Assembly: GCF_000711955.1 (NCBI RefSeq)
Contig: NZ_JONR01000015.1
Coordinates: forward strand, 1 to 64,000
Direction of reading: 5' to 3'
Length of the DNA stretch: 64,000 nt
Source of the DNA: Nevskia soli DSM 19509
GTDB taxonomy: Bacteria; Pseudomonadota; Gammaproteobacteria; Nevskiales; Nevskiaceae
Shown here: piece by piece, positions 38,054 through 46,384 of the stretch
How the letters are laid out: every line of letters starts with the position of its first letter
How positions within the stretch are numbered: position 1 is the stretch's first letter
Notes under the pieces: model-generated
The model's input: the letters and a program-made list of their open reading frames with translations, nothing else
Database searches by the model: none
What the model was told of the DNA's origin: nothing
Made by a program: the position numbers and the translations under genes

Positions 38054-40039
38054 TCACTGTTCGCCCGGAACCGGCCCGAATTCCGGCGGCGCCATGCGGT
38101 GATGCGTCGCGCCTTCATAGGCGGCGGCGATGCGCAGCAGCACCGGTTCGGAGAACGGACGGCCGAGGAAGTCGATGTTCACCGGCAGCTTCGCCGCGAT
38201 CGGCCCGACCATATGGCTGCTGTTCTTGCCGTCAGCGCCCTTGGGGTCGCGCACACGGTCGTAGACCTGCGTGGTGAAGCCGGCCGGTACCGAGATGGCG
38301 GGGAAGCCGTTGGCGCCGAGCAGGGTCCAGGCCAGCGGCGAGCGGCCGTTCACCGCCGGCTCGGTCGGCGCGCCCAGCTTCGGCGCGGGGATGTTGCCGG
38401 TGGGGTAGGTGACGGCGTCGAGCTTCAGCATCGCCATGCATTGCAGCCCGATCTGCTGCAGGGCGAAGCGTGTCTGCAGGCGGCTGGCCAGGGCCAGGGT
38501 CTTGTCGTCGGCCTTCTTCTGCAGCGACTTCTTCTTGTCGCTGAAGCCGGAGTCCTCGTGGATGTCGCTGTAGAAGCTGGACTTGGCGATCAGGTCGTCG
38601 GTGGACTTGATGTTGGCGTCGCCGCGGCGCTTCAGATACAGGTCCAGGGTATAGCGGCCTTCGCCGACGCTGCCGTCCGGGCCGATGTCGCGGATGCTCG
38701 GGCCGTCGGGGAACTGCGCCGGGTTGGCGGACATCGCCACCAGCAGCGGGATGTGGTCGGCGCCGGCGGGGAACAGCTTGGGATACTGTTTCACCAATTG
38801 ATCGCTGTCGGCGGAAGGCATGTACTTGCGCACGCAATCCTGGAACAGCGCGCCGCCGGGGCCGGGATCGACGATGGTGGCGCCAAGCTTGCGCAGGTCC
38901 TCGATGCCGCGCTCGACGATGTCGATGCTCTCGGCGTCTGCCTGGGTGAACAGCTCCTTGTTCATGAATTCGCGCACCACGCCGATGCGCAGGCCGTCGA
39001 GCCGCTTGTTGTCCTCGGCATAGCCGGCATAGGGGCCGGCCGGCAGGCGGCCGACGCCGAAGGCGGTGAGTTCGTCGGCCGGGTCGTAGCCGGCGATGAC
39101 GTCGAGCACTTTCGCCACGTCCTCGACGTTGCGGCATAGCGGTCCGACACGGTCGTTCATGAACGAGGCGGGGATGATGCCGGCGCGGCTGACCAGTTCC
39201 TGCGTCGGCGCCAGGCCCACCACGTTGTTGTTCTTCGCCGGGTTGCGCACCGACGGGCCCGATTCCTCGCCGACGGAGCACATCACCAGGTTGGCCGCCA
39301 CGGAAGAGCCGGAGCCGCCGCTGGAGCGGCCCGGGCTGCGCTCGGTGTCGTAGGGATTGCACAGCGGGCCACCGAAGGAACTGCGGTCGCCGCTGGCGTA
39401 CTCGCCCATATTGGCCTTGGCCAGGATGATGGCGCCGGCCGCGCGCAGGCGCTTGACGAAGGTTGCATCCTGCGGCGGACGGTCGTTGGCGTAAGGCGCA
39501 TCCGCTCCGGAGGTGGAGCGCATATCGTAGGTGTCGTACTGGTCCTTGATCGAGAACACCACGCCGTGCAGCGCCCCCGCGAGGCGATGGGTGCGCGCGA
39601 ATTCACGGTCCTGCGCGGCGGCGGCTTCCAGTGCGTCCGGGATGGCGGCGTCGTTGTCGGCGGCATCGGTCATGCTGCGCGCCTTGCGCGGATCGAAGCC
39701 CAGCGCCTGGCGCGCGGCCGGGCGCAGGTTGAGCGTGGTCAGGGCGTTGAGCTGGCCCGCGTGCGGAATGGTCTCAGCCGGGCCGAGGACGCCCTGCGGC
39801 TGACGCGTGCACTGGCCGTTGTAGGCCTTGATGCGGGCCAGGTACATCTTGACGATCTGGGTGGTGGTGAGATGTCCGGCCGTGATCTCGCGCTGCACCT
39901 CGGCGATGGTGGCTTCCTCCAGGTGGAAGTCGTTGTGCTTCGGCACCGGCGCCTTGGCCGCGGCGCTGAGGGACATTCCGGCCAGCAGCGCCGAGCAGGT
40001 GAAGGCGGCGAGGCAGCCGCGTATTCCGCGTGAGGTCAT
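38054..40039 (-). CDS. Long Sec-exported amidase (group I)
   Basis: 661 residues. Signal peptide 1-28. Group I markers FHLEEATIAEV, YNGQCTRQPQG, NLRPAARQALGFD and RRGDANIKSTDDLI. Lys165 (SIKDQYDT), cis-Ser239 (GRSSGG) and Ser263 (GPSVRNPA); the nucleophile sits in GPS-VRNP, the most deviant of the three group I enzymes. The end has AWTLLGANGFPAISVPAG. Last gene of the 21.8-kb run that begins with receptor 1. The next promoter-like element starts right after its stop. Confidence 0.87.
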   Translation of the reverse strand: MTSRGIRGCLAAFTCSALLAGMSLSAAAKAPVPKHNDFHLEEATIAEVQREITAGHLTTTQIVKMYLARIKAYNGQCTRQPQGVLGPAETIPHAGQLNALTTLNLRPAARQALGFDPRKARSMTDAADNDAAIPDALEAAAAQDREFARTHRLAGALHGVVFSIKDQYDTYDMRSTSGADAPYANDRPPQDATFVKRLRAAGAIILAKANMGEYASGDRSSFGGPLCNPYDTERSPGRSSGGSGSSVAANLVMCSVGEESGPSVRNPAKNNNVVGLAPTQELVSRAGIIPASFMNDRVGPLCRNVEDVAKVLDVIAGYDPADELTAFGVGRLPAGPYAGYAEDNKRLDGLRIGVVREFMNKELFTQADAESIDIVERGIEDLRKLGATIVDPGPGGALFQDCVRKYMPSADSDQLVKQYPKLFPAGADHIPLLVAMSANPAQFPDGPSIRDIGPDGSVGEGRYTLDLYLKRRGDANIKSTDDLIAKSSFYSDIHEDSGFSDKKKSLQKKADDKTLALASRLQTRFALQQIGLQCMAMLKLDAVTYPTGNIPAPKLGAPTEPAVNGRSPLAWTLLGANGFPAISVPAGFTTQVYDRVRDPKGADGKNSSHMVGPIAAKLPVNIDFLGRPFSEPVLLRIAAAYEGATHHRMAPPEFGPVPGEQ

Positions 40040-40085
40040 GGAAGGCTGATCGTTGGAAGAGGGGTGGTAATGAAATGGAACGGAT

Positions 40086-41618
40086 TCAGCTGCTGACCAC
40101 CGGCGGCACCGGCGTCGCGGCGTTCACCGGGGGGACGCGCTTGTGCCAGTCGGTGGCCTGTTCATAGGCCTGGGCCAGGGCCAGCACGCGGCCTTCGGAG
40201 AAGCGCGGGCCGGCGATCATCAGACCGATCGGCAGGCCGCTCTTGCTGAAGCCGCAGGGGATGGATACCGCGGGCAGTCCGTAGACGTCGAACGGCGCGC
40301 AGTTGGAGGTGACCGAGGGATCGATCGGCTTGGGATCGTGGGCGCGCTTGATCAGGTCGTCGAGCAGCGGCGGCAGGATGCGCTGCGTCGGCATCACCAC
40401 CAGGTCGAAGTCGGTGAAGGCGTCGTCGATGGTCCGCCGCAGCAGATCCAGCTTCCAGCGGGCGCGGATGTAGTCGGTCGCCTTGGCGTTGCCGGAGAAC
40501 AGCGTCTGCAGGCGCATGCGCTCCGGCAGCATGTACTTGGCGGCGGCGTTCTGGAAGTATTCCTCGTGGTAGGCGTAGACCTCGCCCAATGCGCCCAGAT
40601 TGCCCATGTCGGTGATGCCGGGCAGGCTCACATCCTTCACGCTGGCGGTGAGCCGGGCCAGCACGGCGATAGCGGCGGCGCTTGCCTTGGTCACCTCGGG
40701 ATCGACATGGTCGAAGTATCCCGCCGGCAGGCCCAGGCGCAGGCCGGACAGCGGCTGCTTCAGCGCCGCCACGTAATCCTCGCGCGCATGCTCGACGCTG
40801 GTGATGTCCAGCTTGTCGTAGCCGGCCATGACGTTGAGCATCAGCGCGGTGTCTTCCACCGTGCGCGTCAGCGGCCCGCAGTGGTCCAGCGACAGGATCA
40901 GCGGGATGATGCCGCGGATCGGCACCAGGCCGTAGGTCGGCTTGAGGCCCACCACGCCGCAGTACGAGGCCGGCATGCGTACCGAGCCGGCGGTATCGGT
41001 GCCCAGCGCGCCGTAGGCCAGGCGCGCCGAGATGGCGGCGCCGGAGCCGGAGGAGGAGCCGCCGGTGTTGTGGTCCAGCGCCCAGGGATTGCGCGCCGGG
41101 CCGAAGAACGAGGTCTCGCCGCCGCCCATGGCGAATTCCTGCAGGTTGGTCTTGCCCACGATCACCGCGCCGGCGGCCTTGAGGCGCGCCACCACCGGTG
41201 CATCCTCTTTCGGCACGCGGTCTTCGAACACCGCGCTGGCGCCGGTGGTGCGGATGCCGGCGGTGTCGATGTTGTCCTTGATGGCGATGGGCACGCCGTG
41301 GAGCGGCCCACGCAGTTTGCCGGCCTTCTGCTCTGCGTCGAGCTGCTGCGCCTGGGCCAGCGCCTGCTGGGCCGCCACGGTGATGAAGGCGTCCAGCTTG
41401 GGGCCGAGCACGCCGATGCGTTCAAGGCTGGCCTGGGTCAGCTGTACCGAGGTCGCGCCGCCGGAGCGCACCTTGGCCGCGGCTTCGGTGAGGCTCAAGC
41501 CGCTCAGTTCTTCCGGGTCCGCCGCTTCGGCGCGCCCGGCAAAGCCGAGGCTGGAGACGGCTTGCGCGGCGGCCGCCGCGGCGACCATGGTGGTGAACTG
41601 GCGTCGGGTGAGTTTCAT
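40086..41618 (-). CDS. Tat-exported amidase, GatA-like (group IV)
   Basis: 510 residues. Tat signal LTRRQFTTM (3-11) with an Ala-rich helix. Lys114 (AIKDNIDTAG), cis-Ser188 (GGSSSG) and Ser212 (DTAGSVRMPAS) form the triad. Overall closest to the general GatA/6-aminohexanoate-type AS amidases: GKTNLQEFAMGG and NPWALDHNTGGS. Unlike GatA it is exported and has no GatB/C neighbours, so a tRNA role is unlikely. It lies 46 bp before the group I amidase at 40039 in the same run. Confidence 0.88.
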   Translation of the reverse strand: MKLTRRQFTTMVAAAAAAQAVSSLGFAGRAEAADPEELSGLSLTEAAAKVRSGGATSVQLTQASLERIGVLGPKLDAFITVAAQQALAQAQQLDAEQKAGKLRGPLHGVPIAIKDNIDTAGIRTTGASAVFEDRVPKEDAPVVARLKAAGAVIVGKTNLQEFAMGGGETSFFGPARNPWALDHNTGGSSSGSGAAISARLAYGALGTDTAGSVRMPASYCGVVGLKPTYGLVPIRGIIPLILSLDHCGPLTRTVEDTALMLNVMAGYDKLDITSVEHAREDYVAALKQPLSGLRLGLPAGYFDHVDPEVTKASAAAIAVLARLTASVKDVSLPGITDMGNLGALGEVYAYHEEYFQNAAAKYMLPERMRLQTLFSGNAKATDYIRARWKLDLLRRTIDDAFTDFDLVVMPTQRILPPLLDDLIKRAHDPKPIDPSVTSNCAPFDVYGLPAVSIPCGFSKSGLPIGLMIAGPRFSEGRVLALAQAYEQATDWHKRVPPVNAATPVPPVVSS

Positions 41619-41667
41619 GGGATGGAGGTTTGGGATTGAGGTCGGTACCGCCGGCATGCCGGCGGTT

Positions 41668-43203
41668 TCAAATGGGAGGTTTCCGCCAGCCGCCGGTCTT
41701 GCCTTCGATGTAGGCCATGGCGGCCAGCACCACATCGTCGCGCCAGGGCTGGCCGACCACATGGATGCCTAGCGGCAGGCCCGGCTCGTCGACGGAGGTG
41801 CCTGCGCGCACCACGCCGGCCGGCCAGCCGGTGGTGTTGTATTCGCTGGTCATGCCGCCGTAGCCGGCGCCGGTGCTGGCGGGCAGCAGGAATTCCACCG
41901 GCACCTTCTGCGGCGCGCGCACCGTCACCGGGCACAGGATCAGGTCGTACTGTTCCAGCCACGTGAGCTGTTCGCTCTTGATCGCGTCCATTTCCTCGCA
42001 CAGGCGCGTGAACTCCGCGCTCGGCACGCCGACGCCGTCGCCCAGGTTGAGGCCGGGCGAGGCCTGGGTGGTTCCGTGCTGCTTGAGCATGCGCCGCATG
42101 TGGTCGCCGCCGTCGGCATTGCCGAAGCGGGTGCGCACGTCGACCAGTTCCTTGAACCTGGGCGGACGGTCGGCGCTGACCTTGCAGCCGAGGTCGGTGA
42201 AGTAGCCGACGCAACGCTTGACCAGCGCCTGCACTTCCTGCGAGGACTGCACCGTGCCGTTGTCGGTGTACCAGGCCACGCGCAGCTTCTTCAGGTCCAC
42301 CTTGGCCGGATCGCCCAGCGGCACCGGCGCCATCGCCGCGTCGGAACCGTCCGGGCCGCCGATGATCGACAGCAGCAGGTGCAGGTCGGCGACGCTGCGA
42401 GCGAGGGGACCGGTCTCCTGGAACGTGTCGAACGGCCCACCATAGCCGACGATGTGGCCGGTGCGCGGCGAGCGGCCGTAGGTCGGCTTGATGCCGGCGA
42501 TGCCGTTGGCGAAAGCCGGCCCGCGAATCGAGCCGCCGTAGTCGGAGCCGATGTCGAAGAACGCGCCATAGGCCGCGACGATGGCACCGGCGCCGCCGGA
42601 AGAGCCCGAGCAAAGATAGGCGGTGTTGTAGGGGTTATAGGTCTGGCCGAACAGCAGGTTGTAGGTTTCCCGCGCCGCGCCGCCCAGGGTGAATTCCGGC
42701 GTATTGGTCTTGCCCAGCAGGATGCCGCCGGCCGCGCGCACCCGCGCTACCACCGTTGCATCCTTGCCGGGCAGATAGTCCTTGCGCCCGAGCGTGCCGC
42801 CGGTGGAGACCACGCCGGCGGTGTCGAAGGAGTCCTTGATGGTGAACGGCACACCATGCAGCGGCCCCAGCGGCTTGCCCGCGGCGATCGCCGCGTCGGC
42901 CAGCTGCGCTTCCGCCAGCGCGCGCTCGCGGCAGGTGGCGACGACGGCATTGATCTTCGGATTGACCAGGTCGATGCGTGCGTAACAGCGCTGCACCAGT
43001 TCCACGGCACTGATCTGCCGCTGCCGCAGTGCCTGTGCGATCCGCGTCACCGTCAAGGTCAGCGGGTCCTCGCCGGCGGCCAGGGACGGCGCCGCCGCCC
43101 GCGCCGGCAGCGCGCTCGTCGCGAGCAAAGCCGCCGAGCCGGCGCCGGCCTTGACCAGGAAATCGCGCCGTGAAGCCGAGTGTCCGCTGTTGCTGGTGGT
43201 CAT
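41668..43203 (-). CDS. Tat-exported amidase (group III)
   Basis: 511 residues. Tat signal SRRDFLVKA (11-19). Lys123 (TIKDSFDTAG), cis-Ser201 (CSGSSGG) and Ser225 (SDYGGSIRGPA). Group III signature: LPGKDATVVARVRAAGG, GKTNTPEFTLGG, SPRTGHIV, EQYDLILCPVTV, LPLGIHVVGQPWRDDVVL and a C-terminal GGW--PPI. The end region recalls fatty-acid-amide-hydrolase-like AS enzymes, suggesting acyl-amide substrates; this is inference. It is 16 bp from the next group III gene. Confidence 0.88.
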   Translation of the reverse strand: MTTSNSGHSASRRDFLVKAGAGSAALLATSALPARAAAPSLAAGEDPLTLTVTRIAQALRQRQISAVELVQRCYARIDLVNPKINAVVATCRERALAEAQLADAAIAAGKPLGPLHGVPFTIKDSFDTAGVVSTGGTLGRKDYLPGKDATVVARVRAAGGILLGKTNTPEFTLGGAARETYNLLFGQTYNPYNTAYLCSGSSGGAGAIVAAYGAFFDIGSDYGGSIRGPAFANGIAGIKPTYGRSPRTGHIVGYGGPFDTFQETGPLARSVADLHLLLSIIGGPDGSDAAMAPVPLGDPAKVDLKKLRVAWYTDNGTVQSSQEVQALVKRCVGYFTDLGCKVSADRPPRFKELVDVRTRFGNADGGDHMRRMLKQHGTTQASPGLNLGDGVGVPSAEFTRLCEEMDAIKSEQLTWLEQYDLILCPVTVRAPQKVPVEFLLPASTGAGYGGMTSEYNTTGWPAGVVRAGTSVDEPGLPLGIHVVGQPWRDDVVLAAMAYIEGKTGGWRKPPI

Positions 43204-43219
43204 GGTCTGTCGGGTGTCT

Positions 43220-44785
43220 TCAGATCGGCGGGCGCTTCCAGCCGCCGCCCTTGCTCTCCAGATAGCTGGCCACGGCCAGGCAGATGTCCTCGCGCCAGGG
43301 CGCGGCCACCACCTGCACGCCGATCGGCAGCTTGCCGTCGGCCGAGCTGCCGCAGCGCACCACCACCACCGGCCAACCGGTGCAGTTGAACACCCCGGTG
43401 TAGGGCCAACCGCCGCCGGCGCCCGGCGCCTCGTCGGTATGCGGCTGGTCGATCGGCTGTGCCGGCTTGTTGGCGACCGGACAGAGGAACACGTCGTAGC
43501 CCTTCATCCAGTCCAGCATGCGGCTCTTGCAGGCATCCTGCTGCTCCCAGGCCTGCACCAGTTCCGGTGTGCTCAGCGGCTTGGCGGTGGACATGCTGGC
43601 CTTGCGCTGCGGCGAGATGTTCTTGGTGCCCCATTTGTCGGCGAGGCGCTGGTAGAAAGCGCCGCCGTCGCCGCGCGACAACTTGCCGCGCGCGTCGGCC
43701 AGGTCGTCGAGCACCGATTTCGGCGCATCCTCGTTGACGCTGGCGACGATCTCCTGCAGCCACTGCGCCGCGCGGCGCACGGTCTGCTTGGTGTCGTCGT
43801 CGGTGGCATTGCGGCCGACCGCGCCGTTGTCGGTGATGAAGGCTACCTTCAACTTCTTCAGGTCGACCCGGGCCGGGTCGGCCCAGGGCACCGGTGCGCA
43901 GGAGGCGTCATGGAAATCGGGACCGGCGATGATCGGCGTGATCAGCGTCAGGTCTTCCACGCGGCGGGCCAGGGGCCCGATCTGCTGCCACAGGTCGAAG
44001 ATGCCGCCGTAGTCGACGATGTGGCCGGTGCGCGGCACGCGCACGCTGGTCGGCTTGATGCCGGCGATGCCGTTGTTGTGCGCCGGGCCGCGGATCGAGC
44101 CGCCCCAGTCCGAGCCGATGTCGAAGGCCGCGCCGCCGGCGGCGACGATGGCGCCCGCGCCGCCGGAAGAACCCGAAGTACTGCGCGTCAGGTCGTAAGG
44201 GTTATGCGAGGAACCGTAGAGCAGGTTGCTGGCCGTACTGATGCCGCTGAGACCGCCCAGGGTGAACTCCGGCGTATTGGTCTTGCCCAGCAGGACGGCG
44301 CCCGCCTTGCGGACGCGCCCGACCACGGTGGCATCCTTCTTCGGCACGTACTGCTCGCGGCCGTAGGTGGCGCCGGTGGTGATCACACCCTCGGTATCGA
44401 GTGAATCCTTCAAGGTGATCGGCACGCCATGCAGCGGGCCGACCCATTCACCGCGCGCGGCCTTCTCGTCCAGCGCCCTGGCTTCCTTGCGGGCGCGGGC
44501 ATAACAGTTCATCACCACGGCCCGCATCTCGTCGTTGACCTCGAGCTGGCGCGCGATGAAGGCTTCCACCGCCTCGGCCGCGGAAACCTTGCGGGCGCGG
44601 ATCAGCTGCGCCAGCTTGGTCGCCGACATGAAGATCAGCTCGTCGCTGCTGTCGGCCGAGGCCGTCATGGCGGAGACGGCGCTGACCGCGGTCGCGGCGA
44701 CGGCGGCGTTCAGGGTGGAACGGCCGCGCAGGAAATCGCGGCGGCCGCTGTCGTAGGCCAGTTGCTGCAGCAACTTGTTGCTCAT
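43220..44785 (-). CDS. Tat-exported amidase (group III), tandem copy B
   Basis: 521 residues. Tat signal GRRDFLRGR (14-22). Lys126 (TLKDSLDTEG), cis-Ser206 (TSGSSGG) and Ser230 (SDWGGSIRGPA). Nearly the same as the following gene along the core (GREQYVPKKDATVVGRVRKAGA, GSSHNPYDLTRSTSG), so the two arose by a fairly recent tandem duplication. They differ mainly in the region after the core (residues about 300-460), where substrate contacts may lie. C-terminus GGWKRPPI. Confidence 0.88.
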   Translation of the reverse strand: MSNKLLQQLAYDSGRRDFLRGRSTLNAAVAATAVSAVSAMTASADSSDELIFMSATKLAQLIRARKVSAAEAVEAFIARQLEVNDEMRAVVMNCYARARKEARALDEKAARGEWVGPLHGVPITLKDSLDTEGVITTGATYGREQYVPKKDATVVGRVRKAGAVLLGKTNTPEFTLGGLSGISTASNLLYGSSHNPYDLTRSTSGSSGGAGAIVAAGGAAFDIGSDWGGSIRGPAHNNGIAGIKPTSVRVPRTGHIVDYGGIFDLWQQIGPLARRVEDLTLITPIIAGPDFHDASCAPVPWADPARVDLKKLKVAFITDNGAVGRNATDDDTKQTVRRAAQWLQEIVASVNEDAPKSVLDDLADARGKLSRGDGGAFYQRLADKWGTKNISPQRKASMSTAKPLSTPELVQAWEQQDACKSRMLDWMKGYDVFLCPVANKPAQPIDQPHTDEAPGAGGGWPYTGVFNCTGWPVVVVRCGSSADGKLPIGVQVVAAPWREDICLAVASYLESKGGGWKRPPI

Positions 44786-44810
44786 TGGAATTCCCCGGTT
44801 GGGTTCGCGT

Positions 44811-46361
44811 TCAGATCGGCGGGCGCTTCCAGCCGCCGCTCTTGCTCTCCAGATAGCTGGCCACCGCCAGGCACACGTCTTCGCGCCAGGGCGGCGCCAC
44901 CACCTGCACGCCGATCGGCAGCTTGCCGTCGGCCGAGCTGCCGCAGCGCACCACCACGACCGGCCAGCCGGTGCTGTTGAAAGCGCCGGTGTAGCTCCAG
45001 GCGTTGTAGGGCGGCGGGGCATTGGGCGGGCGGTCGATCGCCTCCGCCGGCTTGCCGGCGACCGGGCACAGCAGCACGTCGTAGGCTGACATCCAGCGCA
45101 GCATGCGCGACTTGGCGTCGTCGGCCTTTTCCCAGGTCTCGACCAGTTCGGCGGTGGACAGCGGCGTCATATTCTTCATCCGCTCGGTCACCTGCGGCGA
45201 GAAGTTCTTGGTGCCCCACTTGTCGGCCATGCGCTTGTAGAAAGCCCAGCCGTCGCCGCTGGTCAGCTTGGTGCGGGCGTCATAGAGGTCGCTGAGGATC
45301 TCCCTGGGCAGGTCTTCCTTGACGCTGGCGGTCACGCCTTCCAGCCACTTCGCCGCCTGGATGATGGTGTTCTTGGTGTCCTCGTCGGTATCGGCGACGC
45401 CGTTGGTGGGGAAGAAGCCGACGCGCAGCTTCTTCAGATCGACGCGGGCCGGATCCGCCCATGGCACCGGCGCGCAGGAGGCATCGTGAAAATCCGGACC
45501 GGCGATGATCGGTGTGATCAGCGTCAGGTCTTCCACGCGGCGGGCCAGGGGCCCGATCTGCTGCCACAGGTCGAACAGGCCGCCGTAATCGACGATGTGC
45601 CCGGTACGCGGCACGCGCACGCTGGTCGGCTTGATGCCGGCGATGCCGTTGTTGTGCGCCGGACCGCGGATCGAGCCGCCCCAGTCGGAGCCGATGTCGA
45701 AGGCTGCGCCGCCGGCGGCGACGATGGCGCCCGCGCCGCCGGACGAGCCGGAGGTGCTGCGCGTCAGGTCATACGGATTGTGCGAGGAGCCATAGAGCAG
45801 GTTGCTCGCCGCGTTGATGCCGGCCAGGCCGCCGAGGGTGAATTCCGGTGTATTGGTCTTGCCCAGCAGGATGGCGCCGGCCTTGCGGACGCGCCCGACC
45901 ACGGTGGCATCCTTCTTCGGCACGTACTGCTCCCGGCCGTAGGTGGCGCCGGTGGTGATTACGCCCTCGGTGTCGAGTGAATCCTTCAAGGTGATCGGCA
46001 CGCCGTGCAGCGGGCCGACCCATTCGCCGCGCGCGGCCTTCTCGTCCAGCGCCTTGGCTTCCTTGCGGGCGCGGGCGTAACAGTTCATCACCACCGCGTT
46101 CATCTCGTCGTTCACCGCCAGTTGCCGGGCGATGAACGCTTCCACCGCCTCGCTGGCGGAGACCTTGCCGGCGCGGATCTGCTGTGCCAGCTTGGTTGCC
46201 GACATGAAGATCAGCTCGTCGCTGCTGTCGTTGGAGGCGGCCTGGACCGCGGAGACGGCGGCAGCGGCGGTGGCGGCCACCGCGGCCTTGAGCCCGGCGC
46301 GGCCGCGCAGGAAGTCGCGGCGGCTGCTGTCGTAGGCCAGTTGTTGTAGAAGCTTGTTCAT
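44811..46361 (-). CDS. Tat-exported amidase (group III), tandem copy A
   Basis: 516 residues. Tat signal SRRDFLRGR (13-21). Lys126, cis-Ser206 and Ser230 at the same positions as in copy B. The first 290 residues are close to identical between the copies after the signal peptide; the C-terminal third differs (PREILSDLYDARTKLTSGD here). 25 bp separate the genes. Predicted periplasmic amidase, part of the long operon led by receptor 1. Confidence 0.88.
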   Translation of the reverse strand: MNKLLQQLAYDSSRRDFLRGRAGLKAAVAATAAAAVSAVQAASNDSSDELIFMSATKLAQQIRAGKVSASEAVEAFIARQLAVNDEMNAVVMNCYARARKEAKALDEKAARGEWVGPLHGVPITLKDSLDTEGVITTGATYGREQYVPKKDATVVGRVRKAGAILLGKTNTPEFTLGGLAGINAASNLLYGSSHNPYDLTRSTSGSSGGAGAIVAAGGAAFDIGSDWGGSIRGPAHNNGIAGIKPTSVRVPRTGHIVDYGGLFDLWQQIGPLARRVEDLTLITPIIAGPDFHDASCAPVPWADPARVDLKKLRVGFFPTNGVADTDEDTKNTIIQAAKWLEGVTASVKEDLPREILSDLYDARTKLTSGDGWAFYKRMADKWGTKNFSPQVTERMKNMTPLSTAELVETWEKADDAKSRMLRWMSAYDVLLCPVAGKPAEAIDRPPNAPPPYNAWSYTGAFNSTGWPVVVVRCGSSADGKLPIGVQVVAPPWREDVCLAVASYLESKSGGWKRPPI

Positions 46362-46384
46362 TGTTTATCCTTTTTTATCCGGCT

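Noticed and set aside
40086..41618. GatA subunit of the tRNA amidotransferase
   Set aside because: Tat signal peptide, no gatB/gatC nearby and many amidase neighbours; an exported amidase fits better.
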